A stretch of DNA of 64,000 nt, from NCBI GenBank assembly GCA_001606155.1, contig LODT01000011.1, positions 186,001-250,000 of the forward strand. The letters run 5' to 3'. Both the position numbers and the translations under genes were made by a program. Below, piece after piece: positions 1 to 10,537 of this stretch (positions within the stretch are counted from its first letter, which is position 1; the number at the start of each line of letters is the position of its first letter). This stretch comes from Tieghemostelium lacteum. Its lineage: Eukaryota > Evosea > Eumycetozoa > Dictyosteliales > Raperosteliaceae. The notes under the pieces were generated by a model that had not been told where the DNA came from, did not search any database, and saw only the letters and a program-made list of their open reading frames with translations.

Positions 1-1026
1 ATATTTAGACGATCACTTGTTGGATATGTATCATCAATTACTATACCTTCAAGAAATTTTGAAAATTTGTCACCAAATATCTCATAGAACCAAACAATTA
101 AATCTAGTTCTTTCTGAGGATATTAAAATATAAGTTAGATATTGAACTGGTTATAGATTGTAACTGAATACATACAATTATTTGTATTATTAAATTTTTA
201 TAAAATTCAATAGGTTTTTGGGTGTCTATTTTCAAGGTTTTCACTTGATCTCTAATTACAGTAACTAGAAGTGTAGTTAACATATTGATATCTAGATTGA
301 TTAATTTGATCAATAGTTCTATTGGATAATCGAAATCATTATCAATCATATTAAATAAATGTTGATAATCTATCAACTCTAGTATTTTTCTGTTTTTTTC
401 ATTAGCAATTCTCTCTAGAACCTTCAAAACAGTTGCCTTTGGTAGATGGTAACTTCGGTTATCTTTAGTTTTCATTTCTCTTCTAAATATTTGAAATAAT
501 ATTAAATCCTCAGTCATCTTTTCAAATACTCTAATATGATACCCTTTTAAAGCCTCTGATTTTGATCCTAATACAAAAATATAACTAATCAATCTCTGTC
601 TAGGACTCTTAGAATCTATCCATTGTGTAAACTCTAAATATTAAAATTTCATTAACTTTCTAATCTTTACAATAATAGAAGGGTGTTGTTCCTGAACATA
701 CTATTATAATAGAGACTTCCAAACAAATGTTGAATGAGTACATGAGTAACATATAAATGGTTCCTTTTCTTTTTTGTATTGTCATTGTAGTGCTGTTTAT
801 TTATGATATCAACTTCTTCATCAGATTTGGAGCACCAATCAAAGAAAGTAGCTATTAAATTATTAAACTCTGTTGAATTTAAACTATCAATACTTTCTAT
901 CTCTTTTGGACAATAATGTACTTCATTATCTCCACAATATAAACAATACCTATCAATATACAATTCTGTTGTTAAATTCCCAAAGTATTGTTGAAAATAG
1001 TTGATTTCTTTTTTTTCTTCTTTCAT
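1..1026 (-). CDS. Cys-module/F-box-like family protein, member 1 (partial, cut by window start)
   Basis: Exons on the minus strand: 1026..702, 633..176, and 113..1 which runs off the window. Introns of 68 and 62 bp start GTATGT and end AG. Exon 1 encodes the family Cys module with C28, C31 and C39; the usual fourth Cys is replaced by Pro, so any metal site would need another ligand. It is followed by FFDWCSKSDEE, a motif shared with the other members. Exon 1 ends in phase 1 and joins FTQWIDSKSPRQRLISYIF, the family's most conserved N-terminal block. The helical region, F-box-like segment and LRR-like tail lie outside the window. The start is the first in-frame ATG. Only 77 bp separate this ATG from the stop of the upstream F-box/LRR gene on the same strand, so its promoter must be very short or shared. 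Family membership is clear; biochemical function is unknown. Confidence 0.8.
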
Positions 1027-1103
1027 TTAATCAATTTATTATTATTTTGGATTAAAAATTAAAAAAAACAGTTTGTGAAGTTACGTTGCAAATAATAGAT
1101 TGG

Positions 1104-2864
1104 TTAAATGATATATTGAGTCTTTCTATTATTTCTAATATAGTATTTATTAAGAATATTGTTAATCTCATTGGAAAAAAATGCAATATTCAAGTCTAGT
1201 ATTTTCGAGTGATTTTCAATGATTGTTTGAATAAGTTGATTAGCATCATCTTTTAATATCTCATCATGTTCTGGAGCTGTTAAATAGTAATCTGTGATAT
1301 TACCTTTATTACCACTGATAATCTTAGAAAGTTCACATATAAACTCTGAAATTGATTCTCGTTCATCAAGTGAACATGAAAAGTGAATTTGTTGGATTTT
1401 ATCATTGTTAATAAGGGAGTTTGTCAATTTCGATAAATTGAAATCATATACTTTTTGACAAGCAAATTTCAAGAGATTGGGAGAATTCATATCTAAAACT
1501 TTGCAAATTAGATTACAGTCAACTAACAGTGACAGTGATAGTTCAGTTAGATATCTATTGGATTGCATGTCGGTTACCAAGGGTATAACATAGCTTAAAG
1601 ATTCAATAGCTCTGATTTCATAGCTTTTACCTCTATCATTTTCATCTGATATATCAAGACTTTGTAGAGATGGAATATTAGATAAAATAATATCCCTAAG
1701 TTCTTTATAGTTGGATGTACCACAAACTGATAGCCTTGTACATTTTGAATGATATTGAAATGATTCAATACATGGAATGTAGGTATCTTCATATGACACT
1801 GACTCCAATCCAGAAGGTCCATTCCATAGATTATAAAATGATGAGTATCCACGCAATGTATCATTTCCATTAAGATTAATAACCTCGCTATTCAATTGAA
1901 TATACTCTAGTGTTGAGTTACTAATTTCTAGGTTTGTTATAGAACTATTTTTATGAATTTGAAATTCACCCTCACCCCACAGACAAAGCATTTTCAAAGA
2001 ATGATTGATATTCAAACCTTCTACAATAGTCTCTAATTGAATGGTAGATCCAGTTGTTAATGTAAGATTGGTCAACTTATTCATTTTACAAATGTTCTTG
2101 TACACCATATCAAATGAATCAATCGGTTGATCTATAGAAAGGGCCTTGAGATCATTAGCAATAGAGAGATAAGAGATCAACGATTCACTTCCTACAACCA
2201 TGTGATATATCGAAAAACTTTCCAAATTCTTTAAATTTGTAAAATACTCTATAGATTTAATAGTAATGGTATTATTGTGGGGCCCTATTAAACAGAGTTT
2301 CTTCAATGAACTGAAATTAGAGATATTTGGTATATCACTCATCAAACATACATCTTGATAGGAATTTGGAATACATAATGTTAATTTCTTCAGATTACTA
2401 AGTAATTCCTTATGTGATAAATACGAATTTAGGTCTGTTTCGTCATTAGGATTCAAATACCATTTTCTATGTGATCTCGATGCTTTAATTACAGATAATG
2501 AAGGTACATCATTCAAAGTCAATGTATCATACACATAATCTTCATTCTGATCCTCTATAAAGATCTTATAAGAAGTTGAATCAAAATTGACTATAAATAA
2601 CAACTTTATATCTTCCTTTTTCTTTAATTGTTTGTACTTTTGGTATTGAACTTCATCAAGAGAACATATCATAAAATCAGTATTCAACTTCCCAACCAAA
2701 GTATTCAACCAACTTTTACACACCAGTCTTAATGTTACTATAAAATCAATATAATCGAAAACACTATCATCACAGTTCTTCTTCAATTGGTGTCTCTTTA
2801 TATGTTCATTTAAATATCCAACAATTTTTAATTCTAATAGTGTTCCTAGTCTACAACCTGACAT
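1104..2864 (-). CDS. F-box-like leucine-rich-repeat protein
   Basis: Single-exon gene of 586 residues. Residues about 8-60 look like an F-box, with a helical start, then TLRLVCKSWLNTL, the Leu/Val-x-x-V-C-x-x-W signature at the end of F-box domains. The remainder consists of irregular leucine-rich repeats of the ISNFSSLKKLCLIGPH and LTNLTLTTGS type. Such proteins usually act as substrate receptors of SCF ubiquitin ligases; that role is inferred from architecture only. It lacks the Cys module and the VQSIF tail motif of the neighbouring family, so it is not an obvious member, although both combine an F-box-like segment with LRR-like repeats. It lies head-to-tail with family member 1 and divergent from member 2, with about 250 bp between the two start codons. 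Confidence 0.75.
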   Translation of the reverse strand: MSGCRLGTLLELKIVGYLNEHIKRHQLKKNCDDSVFDYIDFIVTLRLVCKSWLNTLVGKLNTDFMICSLDEVQYQKYKQLKKKEDIKLLFIVNFDSTSYKIFIEDQNEDYVYDTLTLNDVPSLSVIKASRSHRKWYLNPNDETDLNSYLSHKELLSNLKKLTLCIPNSYQDVCLMSDIPNISNFSSLKKLCLIGPHNNTITIKSIEYFTNLKNLESFSIYHMVVGSESLISYLSIANDLKALSIDQPIDSFDMVYKNICKMNKLTNLTLTTGSTIQLETIVEGLNINHSLKMLCLWGEGEFQIHKNSSITNLEISNSTLEYIQLNSEVINLNGNDTLRGYSSFYNLWNGPSGLESVSYEDTYIPCIESFQYHSKCTRLSVCGTSNYKELRDIILSNIPSLQSLDISDENDRGKSYEIRAIESLSYVIPLVTDMQSNRYLTELSLSLLVDCNLICKVLDMNSPNLLKFACQKVYDFNLSKLTNSLINNDKIQQIHFSCSLDERESISEFICELSKIISGNKGNITDYYLTAPEHDEILKDDANQLIQTIIENHSKILDLNIAFFSNEINNILNKYYIRNNRKTQYII

Positions 2865-3116
2865 TTTTATCTAATACCTAATACTAGAATTAATAATTTG
2901 ATATAAAATCAAAAAAATGAAATCGTTCTGATTTGTTTCTATCATTGTTTAGAAAAAAAAATAAAAAATATCAAATAAAATTTCTTTAAAACAAATATTA
3001 ATGTATATGTTTTTATAAATCAGGTAGAATACTATTTAAAATTTAATGTTCATTATTGAATTGAAGATTTTTATGAAATTTTATTAGTTTTGTTTTTTTT
3101 TATTAATTTGTATATT

Positions 3117-6100
3117 ATGAGTTTAGTGCCAATAGAACAGTATATTCAAGATTATTATAGAAGCTCAAGTTTATTTCATTTATCTAAATGTTTTTATTGT
3201 GGTACTGTGGGTTGCAATTGCCAAACTACAAATGAAATACAAATATTAGAATCATATAATGATGAGGAATTTAATAGAGCTGTTGAATCTTTTTATGTAT
3301 GGGCATCAAAACCTGATGAAGAAGCTGTATCACAAACACCAACTTGTTCTCATTATATATTGAAAGCAAGTGCATTTTCCTGTTTACTTGCAGATGATCA
3401 GAGATTTGATAGTACGTTATTAGAGTTCTATTGAGTTAAACTATATATTAACTCATTATAATTATAGAGTTTACCAGATGGATAGATTCATCTAGTTTAA
3501 GACAGAGAATTATAAGTTATTTGTTTATAGTGAATTGTGATTTTGATAAACCACATAGATACTATAAATTGTTTATAAAGAGAATGTTAACTGATATCAT
3601 TGCTTTTCAAGCCATTTCAAAATTAACTCAAAAAATGAAAGTTCACCAAAACTGTTTTGATAGTTATTTAGAGATTTTAGAACAGATATCACTTGACAAC
3701 CCTAATGTAACATTAATATTAACCTTGATTGATCAATCAAGAATGCCTGTACCCTCCTCTATTTTGGTTGGACTTCTACAGAGAAACTTTACAACTTTAC
3801 CAATTGCTAGAAAATGGATTAAAGCTCATTTAAATAGTTCTTTCATTATGGATACTACCAAACCATTAGAATTTTATAAAGATTTATTATTATTTAGTTT
3901 TGTATGTAATATTATAAATTCTATAATTATTTAAAATGTAGACTAATATGGGGTTTTTGGGTAGGAAAACAAAATTACAACATCAATAGCTTCTTTTTAT
4001 GATAATTATAAAGAGAACTTTGTAAATCTATGTACAGATTATCTATTGGAGAATATAGATTGTAAAAATGAAAGAATTAGAAATATCTGTTTTGAATTAT
4101 CACTTTACAGGGATGTATTTGGGTTAGAGGGTAAAGACATTGTAACAAGAATTGATGAATTTATTTATAGTTACATTTCCACTCTAGATTCCAAAATTGA
4201 AAAGGAAAAAATAGAAAATGGTTTTAGATCAATTTCAGATATAACACCATATTTTGATAATCTGTTAGATGTTCTACCTGTTTATAAGTACCAGTATCTA
4301 TTTTATAATCTACCTAAACATTCTCTTAATGAAAAGAGAAAGAACCTGTTGGTGACTTCATCAGAGAATATCTTATTGATATTCAAGTTTTTTGATCATA
4401 ATGATCCTGTACATTCAAAGTTATTGGGTTCTTTTAATAATGGGTATCAGACTTTTAGAGAATTTGATGATAGGTCTTTGGATTGTCTGTTTACACTGGC
4501 AAAGAAGGCAATAGATGTAGTTGAAGATGACGATGAACAACAGACTAGACAGTATATACTTTATTTTGTCAGTCAAAGTATAATAGAGATTATAAATGAT
4601 GAGTTTTACATCAATTTATGTGCACTGAAAATTCAAAGAGTATTAAATGCCATTAGAAAGCATATAGATACTTTTTATTACTTTATATCCACTGATCATA
4701 CCTATAAAATCAAATCAGGTAGAACATCGACAAAGTATAAGTTGATAGATATGATAGTTGGTATCAATCAGATTAGAACACTACTTTGGGAATTGGTACC
4801 ACAGTCACATGAATTTTTAGTGAAAATGGGATTAATTGGTGTAGGCTCGAACTCGCACCAACTAAAACACTATTCTAATATATTCTTGTTTCTTGGTAAG
4901 CACATGGATTTGGAAAAAGAGACGTTATTGTGTTGGCCATCTGGTGAGTTTTATAATTTAAATGTGATACTACAAAATGTAAAAAGCTTTCTCAGCCAAG
5001 GATTGGACCTTGGTTTGGCAATCATAAATCGAATGTCCAGAGACAGACAGTTAATAGAAGACTGTCAGAAGCTCTATGATAAACCTGAACCTGTACCATA
5101 CCACATTAAGGCACTTTGTGAGATTACACTATGTTCTGCATTACTACCCAATGGTTTAGATGTGAATTTCATCAGAGATTACTATCACAATCTAGATGCA
5201 CTTTATACCAATATAAAAATACTAAATGGTTTTGATTTTGATAGACTAAACAAACTGGTACATTCCGACAAGATGTTCTGTTTGAAATCAGACATTTTCA
5301 AAAAGTTCTATCAATCTCTACCTAAAAGATCTATTAGCCATTTAGAAAACATCAGACTCACCTATCTCTTGGAAAAAGAGTATCAAGATAAGATCAAAGG
5401 TCCTAAGAATATATTACCTGATATACAGGTACCTAAACTACCTGATTTACTAATTAGTAAAATTATTCATTATGTATTTTTTGATAGTACAGTTCATTCT
5501 TTGGAAAAGGTACAATTGGCATACGTTTGCAAACGTTGGTTTGATGTATGCTCTGATATTGTTACCAATCATTATGATCAAGAAAGTTGGGTTACCTACC
5601 TTACTGTTCATCAATGGGACAATATTAACATTAAACATAGATTCTCACTGTTTAAACAGTATCCAAAGAGAATGCTATTCCACTATTTACGTATCATTGA
5701 CTACGATCAAATGGATTCACTACTCTATAGTCATTTAGAGACTCTAAAATTGAACATTGTCGGTACTGGTAATGCTAAAAACCGACCTATTTATCTTGAA
5801 AAAGATTGTATGATTAAAAATATAGAATTTATCATTCACACCAATGATATAGGTCCTGGGTACTATTCATTTCTGAAATTCTGTCCAATGTTGGAAAATA
5901 TAGTTTTGAAAATCTATTTACACCTGGATAATATAAAAGAGATTTTCGAATATATATTTCAAATGTCTTTACCATCTCTCAAGACAATTCAAGTGTACTT
6001 GGTACACACTATAAAGCAGCATGCTGGATTTGATTTGGCAGAATGTCATCAGAAATATACTAAACTACCAAAACTCATTTTTATGTCCATTCCAAACTAT

Positions 6101-6526
6101 GTACATTTCTCAGGATTCTCAAGTGTTGCCATAAAGATTGTAGATGATTTGGATATTGAAAAGATGATTCAGTTCTATAGATTACCTCTATTGACAGCTA
6201 AAGAGGAAATTAGATTCTCAATTAAGAAAACTGATCTTATTCTACCTTTAATTGATTTTGTAGACAAATATCATCAAACTAAACATATGTCATTATGTAT
6301 ATGTCAGTTACCAGAGAATACACTTTCAATTAATTTTGTTCAATCCATTTTTGATAGATTAAACAATACCAACAATATTACACAATTTTCAGTATTCTAT
6401 AATCTCTATCTACAAACTCCAAAATACTCTATACTTGACAACCACAATCAATGGAATCAAATTGATCTAAAGAAATTCAAATATAAAAACACACCAATTA
6501 CTTCTTTTTACCAAACCTTTCAATAA
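3117..6526 (+). CDS. Cys-module/F-box-like family protein, member 2 (complete)
   Basis: Exons 3117..3411, 3468..3901 and 3965..6526 give 1,096 residues; both introns are 56-63 bp and phases agree (1, then 0). Residues 25-35 hold the Cys module (C25, C28, C33, C35), which could bind one zinc. Then come FYVWASKPDEE and, after the first intron, FTRWIDSSSLRQRIISYLF. Residues about 120-720 are helical with no family I recognise. An F-box-like segment starts near 732 (LPDLLISKIIHYVFFD, ending in a Val-Cys-Lys-Arg-Trp motif). The tail has LRR-like strands and the conserved VQSIFDRLNNTNNI and QIDLKKFKY motifs, ending FYQTFQ. No signal peptide or membrane segment is seen, so it is probably cytosolic or nuclear. 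ATG 3117 matches the N-termini of the other members. An SCF adaptor role is possible but inferred. This is the best reference gene for the family. Confidence 0.85.
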
Positions 6527-6708
6527 ACTAAAAATAAACTTATGTAATTCTAAGAATACCTTCAACAATTTAAGAAAATCTCTAGAAAATTGGATATAAT
6601 CAAATGTCCAAAAATGTAAATTATGATTTGATATTGACTGACTTATGATTAGTTTTTTTTTTTTTTTTTTTAATCAATTCGTTAAAAATCGTACAATACA
6701 CCCAAAAT

Positions 6709-7170
6709 ATGATAAAAATCATAAAATGTGATTCTGAAAATATAGATTTTAAAAATTTGATTATTGAATTGGATAAGTCATTGGCAATTACAGATGGTGC
6801 TGAAATGCATGATTTCTATCACCAATTCAATGTGGGTAAATATGAAAACTGCCTTGTTGCCTATTTGGATGGTGTACCTGTTGGAAGTGGTGCTATAAAG
6901 TCGCTAGGTGAGGAATACAAAAACACAGCAGTTGAGATTAAAAGAATGTATGTTCTTCCAATGTACAGAAGAAAGGGAATTGCACAACAGGTATTAGCAA
7001 CACTTGAACAGTGGGCTAAGGAATTGGGCTTTAGTTATGCACAGCTAGAAACTGGTATCAATCAAACTGATGCTATAGCACTCTATAAAAAACTAAATTA
7101 TTATGTAATTCCAAATTATGGACAATACATTGGTGTTACTGAAAGTGTTTGTTTAAAAAAAGATCTGTAG
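6709..7170 (+). CDS. GNAT-family N-acetyltransferase
   Basis: Intronless gene of 153 residues, a full-length single GNAT domain. The acetyl-CoA-binding motif A is visible at residues 87-92 (R-R-K-G-I-A), preceded by the beta-4 strand IKRMYVLPMY and followed by the helix QQVLATLEQWAKELGF. The C-terminal LYKKLNYYVIPNYGQY matches the usual GNAT ending (A-x-x-L-Y-x-x-x-G-F/Y). Such enzymes move an acetyl group from acetyl-CoA to an amine; the substrate cannot be read from sequence. The compact form resembles bacterial-type acetyltransferases that are widespread in dictyostelids, so ancient acquisition from bacteria is possible but not shown. A run of about 22 T residues lies just upstream, a normal dictyostelid promoter feature. 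Confidence 0.9.
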   Translation: MIKIIKCDSENIDFKNLIIELDKSLAITDGAEMHDFYHQFNVGKYENCLVAYLDGVPVGSGAIKSLGEEYKNTAVEIKRMYVLPMYRRKGIAQQVLATLEQWAKELGFSYAQLETGINQTDAIALYKKLNYYVIPNYGQYIGVTESVCLKKDL

Positions 7171-7308
7171 ATTTCTTTTTATTACAAATAAAGATATAAA
7201 ATTAATCATTTTTTTTTTCTAAAACTAACAAGCTTTATTTCTTTTTTTTTTTTCATTTTCATCAATAATTTTTACCAGAGTTGACTACATCGTGTTTGAG
7301 TAAAAACA

Positions 7309-8837
7309 ATGTATAAAGTTGGTGGATTATTAAATAGAGTAACAAAGAATGAAATAATAAAAAGATACATTTCAAGTGGTACCACTTTTAAAGTACAAAA
7401 TGGTAATACTTTTAAGATTAATAATTCAAGAGGATTGTTGGTGAATGGTGTTTGCTCTTCCTCCTCCAACTCTATTATTACAAGTAACAACAAATCAATA
7501 TCTATAGAATCACTATACAATCAGAGACATTTTAGTTCATCAAAATCACAATCAAAAAAAAGAGAACAAGACGACGACGATGAAGATAACTCAAAATTGA
7601 AAAAGACTGATAAATTAGTAGTTCAAGAACTAAAAGAACTAATTCCAGTATACTCTATTATGAATCAAGATGGTATTGTTTCACAACCTGATCAAGATCC
7701 AAATGTAAGTTTTAGAAATTTTAATATATCAATACAAACACATTCACTAATATTAAAGTATAAAAATAGTTTAGTAAAGAAGTTGTTACTAAAATGTATA
7801 CTACAATGGTATTATTAAATACAATGGATTCAATTTTATATGATGTACAAAGACAAGGTAGAATTTCATTTTATATGACATCTTTTGGAGAGGAAGCCAT
7901 TCACATTGGAAGTGCAGCAGCATTGGATATGAATGACACTATTTTTGCACAATATCGTGAGACTGGTGTTTTCATGTGGAGAGGTTTCAATGTTGACGAT
8001 ATTGTAAATCAATGTTGTTCAAATGACCTCGACGGTGGTAAAGGTAGACAGATGCCAATGCATTTTGGATCCAAGAGAATTAACCTTCAGACTATTTCCT
8101 CACCACTCACCACTCAATTACCACAGGCAGTAGGTACAGCCTATGCTCAAAAACTAATGGGCGAAAAGAACTGTACTATTGTCTATTTTGGTGAGGGTGC
8201 TGCCTCGGAAGGTGATTTCCATGCAGCTATGAATTTTGCAGCCACACTTTCAACCCCCACCATTTTCTTTTGCAGAAATAATAAATGGGCAATTTCAACA
8301 CCTTCAAAAGAACAGTACAAAGGTGATGGTATTGCAGGTAGAGGACCAAACGGTTACGGTATGAAGACTATGCGTGTGGATGGTAATGATATTTGGGCTG
8401 TTTATAATGCAACTAAATTGGCAAGACAAATAGCTGTTGAAGAACAAAAACCTGTTTTAATTGAGGCTATGACCTATCGTGTAGGTCACCATTCTACTTC
8501 AGATGACTCTTCTCGTTATCGTACCATTGAAGAGATTAACCATTGGAAGGAAAACCAAAATCCAGTTCAACGTTTGAAATCTTACATGTTAAGAAAAGGT
8601 TGGTGGGATGAAGACAGAGAGAAAGCTTTCATTGCTGAATCTCGTCAAACTGTTAGAGATGCTCTAAATCGTGCTGAAAAACAAAAGAAACCACCCATCT
8701 CAGAGTTATTCACTGATGTCTATGATAAATTAACTCCAAATCTAGTTGAACAACAAAACGAATTACTTGATCATCTTAAGCTGTATGCCGATGAATATCC
8801 ACTAGACCAATTCTCAAATAGTACAATAAACAAATAA
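7309..8837 (+). CDS. bkdA: Branched-chain alpha-keto acid dehydrogenase E1 subunit alpha, mitochondrial
   Basis: Exons 7309..7704 and 7770..8837 encode 487 residues; the 65 bp intron is phase 0 and joins QDPN to FSKEVVTKMYTTM, which restores the conserved start of the E1-alpha fold. The thiamine-pyrophosphate motif GEGAASEGDFH...NN is at about 273-303, and the phosphorylation-loop region YRVGHHSTSDDSSRYR at about 368-383. With E1-beta it decarboxylates the keto acids of Leu, Ile and Val in the mitochondrial matrix. The N-terminus is basic and Ser-rich, as expected for a transit peptide, and ends near RHFSSSKSQSKK. An acidic Asp/Glu tract (about residues 87-94) then precedes the E1 fold. The HHSTSDD motif distinguishes it from pyruvate dehydrogenase E1-alpha. 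Confidence 0.93.
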
Positions 8838-9194
8838 TATTAATAATAATATATCATTGTATTTTGACCAGTTTTGACAATAATCCATTGTTATTCATTT
8901 CATTAAAATTACGATTCTAACACATTCCACACACCCACATGTTTTTACAAGTAGAATTTTTATCATTTTCTTTAACCCCAACTTTTTATAATACAAAACT
9001 TAACTTTTTAAAAATATATCTTTACCCACTTATATTGATGTAATTTACAATATAAGAGTTCCTAAATCTTCTTTTTGTTAAAATTTCGAGAGTAAATTGT
9101 ATATTTTAAAAAGAATATAAATAGGATCAAAATTTCTTCTAAATAGATATCAATTCAAACAAACAATTTAAAAAAACAAAATTAAAATTCTAAA
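8838..9194 (+). other. Intergenic: 3' end of bkdA and promoter of a small gene
   Basis: This stretch is AT-rich and has no supported coding sequence. It holds the 3' flank of bkdA and the upstream region of the small gene starting at 9195, including a TATA-like element at 9117-9125. I see nothing else in it. Confidence 0.6.
9117..9125 (+). promoter_or_regulatory. TATA-like element of the small Asn-repeat gene
   Basis: The sequence tataaatag lies 70 bp upstream of the ATG at 9195. It is followed by an A-rich leader and no other ATG. Position and sequence fit a dictyostelid TATA box, but the background is very AT-rich, so a chance match is possible. Confidence 0.4.
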
Positions 9195-9462
9195 ATGGTC
9201 TTCTGTAAGTCAAATCAATGTTAGATACTTCCTATCATAAACTAATATAAAAAATCAAATAGATTTATTAGTCAATTCACAAAATATCGGTAAAATTAAT
9301 GCCAATGAACTTGCTAATATCAATGCCAATGCTAATACCAACACCAATATCAATGCCAATGTTTATAATAATCCATATGCAATTGATTTGAATGCTCAAG
9401 GTAACTTTGCAATCAATCCTCAGTTTGCTATGCAAAATTACAATGGAAATCCATACTATTAA
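9195..9462 (+). CDS. Small Asn/Ala-repeat protein with a 10-nt first coding exon
   Basis: Exons 9195..9204 and 9263..9462 encode 69 residues. The first exon carries only three codons plus one base before a GTAAGT donor; the intron ends in ATAG and the join is phase-consistent. The protein starts MVFYLLVNSQNIGKINANEL and continues with alternating Asn-Ala, Asn-Thr and Asn-Ile dipeptides encoded by short aatgccaat-type repeats, then a Tyr/Asn/Gln-rich tail ending NGNPYY. No catalytic motif or clear signal peptide is present. Gene layout (tiny first exon, TATA-like element 70 bp upstream, short product) resembles small developmentally expressed dictyostelid genes, but I do not recognise the family. 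Confidence 0.6.
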
Positions 9463-10537
9463 TATATCAAAATCAATATAACTCTAAGAATCAGTATCAT
9501 TACATCCAACAAAAACTAAATAAATTTTTTAGAATCCTATGGTTTTTTTAGTTTATTTTACATTAAAATTACTACTACCTTACAATGAATTTTTTATAAT
9601 ATGCTTGATTGGTTGTATCATGAATCGACAAGTATTTTATATTGTCCATCATCAAGTTTTTGGTTTTGATCCGGATTGATTCAATAACCCTTTACACAGC
9701 TGCAAAAAATGTACTACCAAAGAATTATTTGAGTATATTAAATCAAAAAAAGAATTAATTAAAATGATATATATAGCTTTTCATAACCTAACCAGTAAAT
9801 CAGTATTGTCTAACTCCGAACTTTTGGTAGAAGCTAACCAAGACTAATGATGTAATAAAACAAGATTAAAAAGAAACAGAAAGTTAGTAGAATCAACAGC
9901 TTCTACATGAATTAGTCTCATTTAAATCAATGAAAATATAGGCAATATGAGTCAAATGGCAATAATAATTGCAATAAGAATTATAATAGCAACAATGGTG
10001 CCAGAAGTAGAGATGAAATATCAAAATTTAGAGAAGAGGGATGAATTTAATACATCAAAAGAAAGAGCAGATTTTATCTACAGTGAACTATGAAAAATAA
10101 AGATTTTAATAAGTTCTTATCAATGTAAAAACTTAATTTATCAAACGTAATACCAATAAATATCAATTTTGTACGTATAATTTTTTATCAAATTGGGGTT
10201 ATATAATTATAATTGGGGAAAAGTTTTGGTAGATGAGATTTTTAATTTTTCATTTATATATGAGAGAATCCCTATTTTAATATAATTTTTTTTTTTAAAA
10301 TTTCATTTTTGTGATGTGATAAAAAAAAAGGGTTGTGGTAAAAGATTTTTAATGTAATTTTCTACAAATTCGAATTTAAATTGAAAATATTGGACATATT
10401 ATATGGAATACATAGCTTTGTTTAATGCCACGAGGTTATAAACAACAAGTTGTTTATTAAATTGTAAAACAAAAAATAAAAAAATTAAAAAAAAAATAAT
10501 ATATATTGAATATAAAATTATAACTATTGGTACAACT
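9463..10537 (+). other. Intergenic region with possible decayed coding fragments
   Basis: About 1.1 kb with no intact gene. Positions 9680-9847 hold 55 open codons, including HSCKKCTTKELFEYIKSKKE, that look more protein-like than the surroundings but lack a convincing start. Around 9945-10040 there is a second coding-like, Asn-rich stretch in another frame. No known family is recognised and chance is not excluded. The rest is plain AT-rich DNA with T runs upstream of the secreted-protein gene at 10538. Confidence 0.3.

Noticed and set aside
5450-5738. Overlapping open frames on both strands inside family member 2, near a gtttgcaaac palindrome
   Set aside because: They sit over the conserved F-box-like segment; the palindrome is explained by coding sequence.
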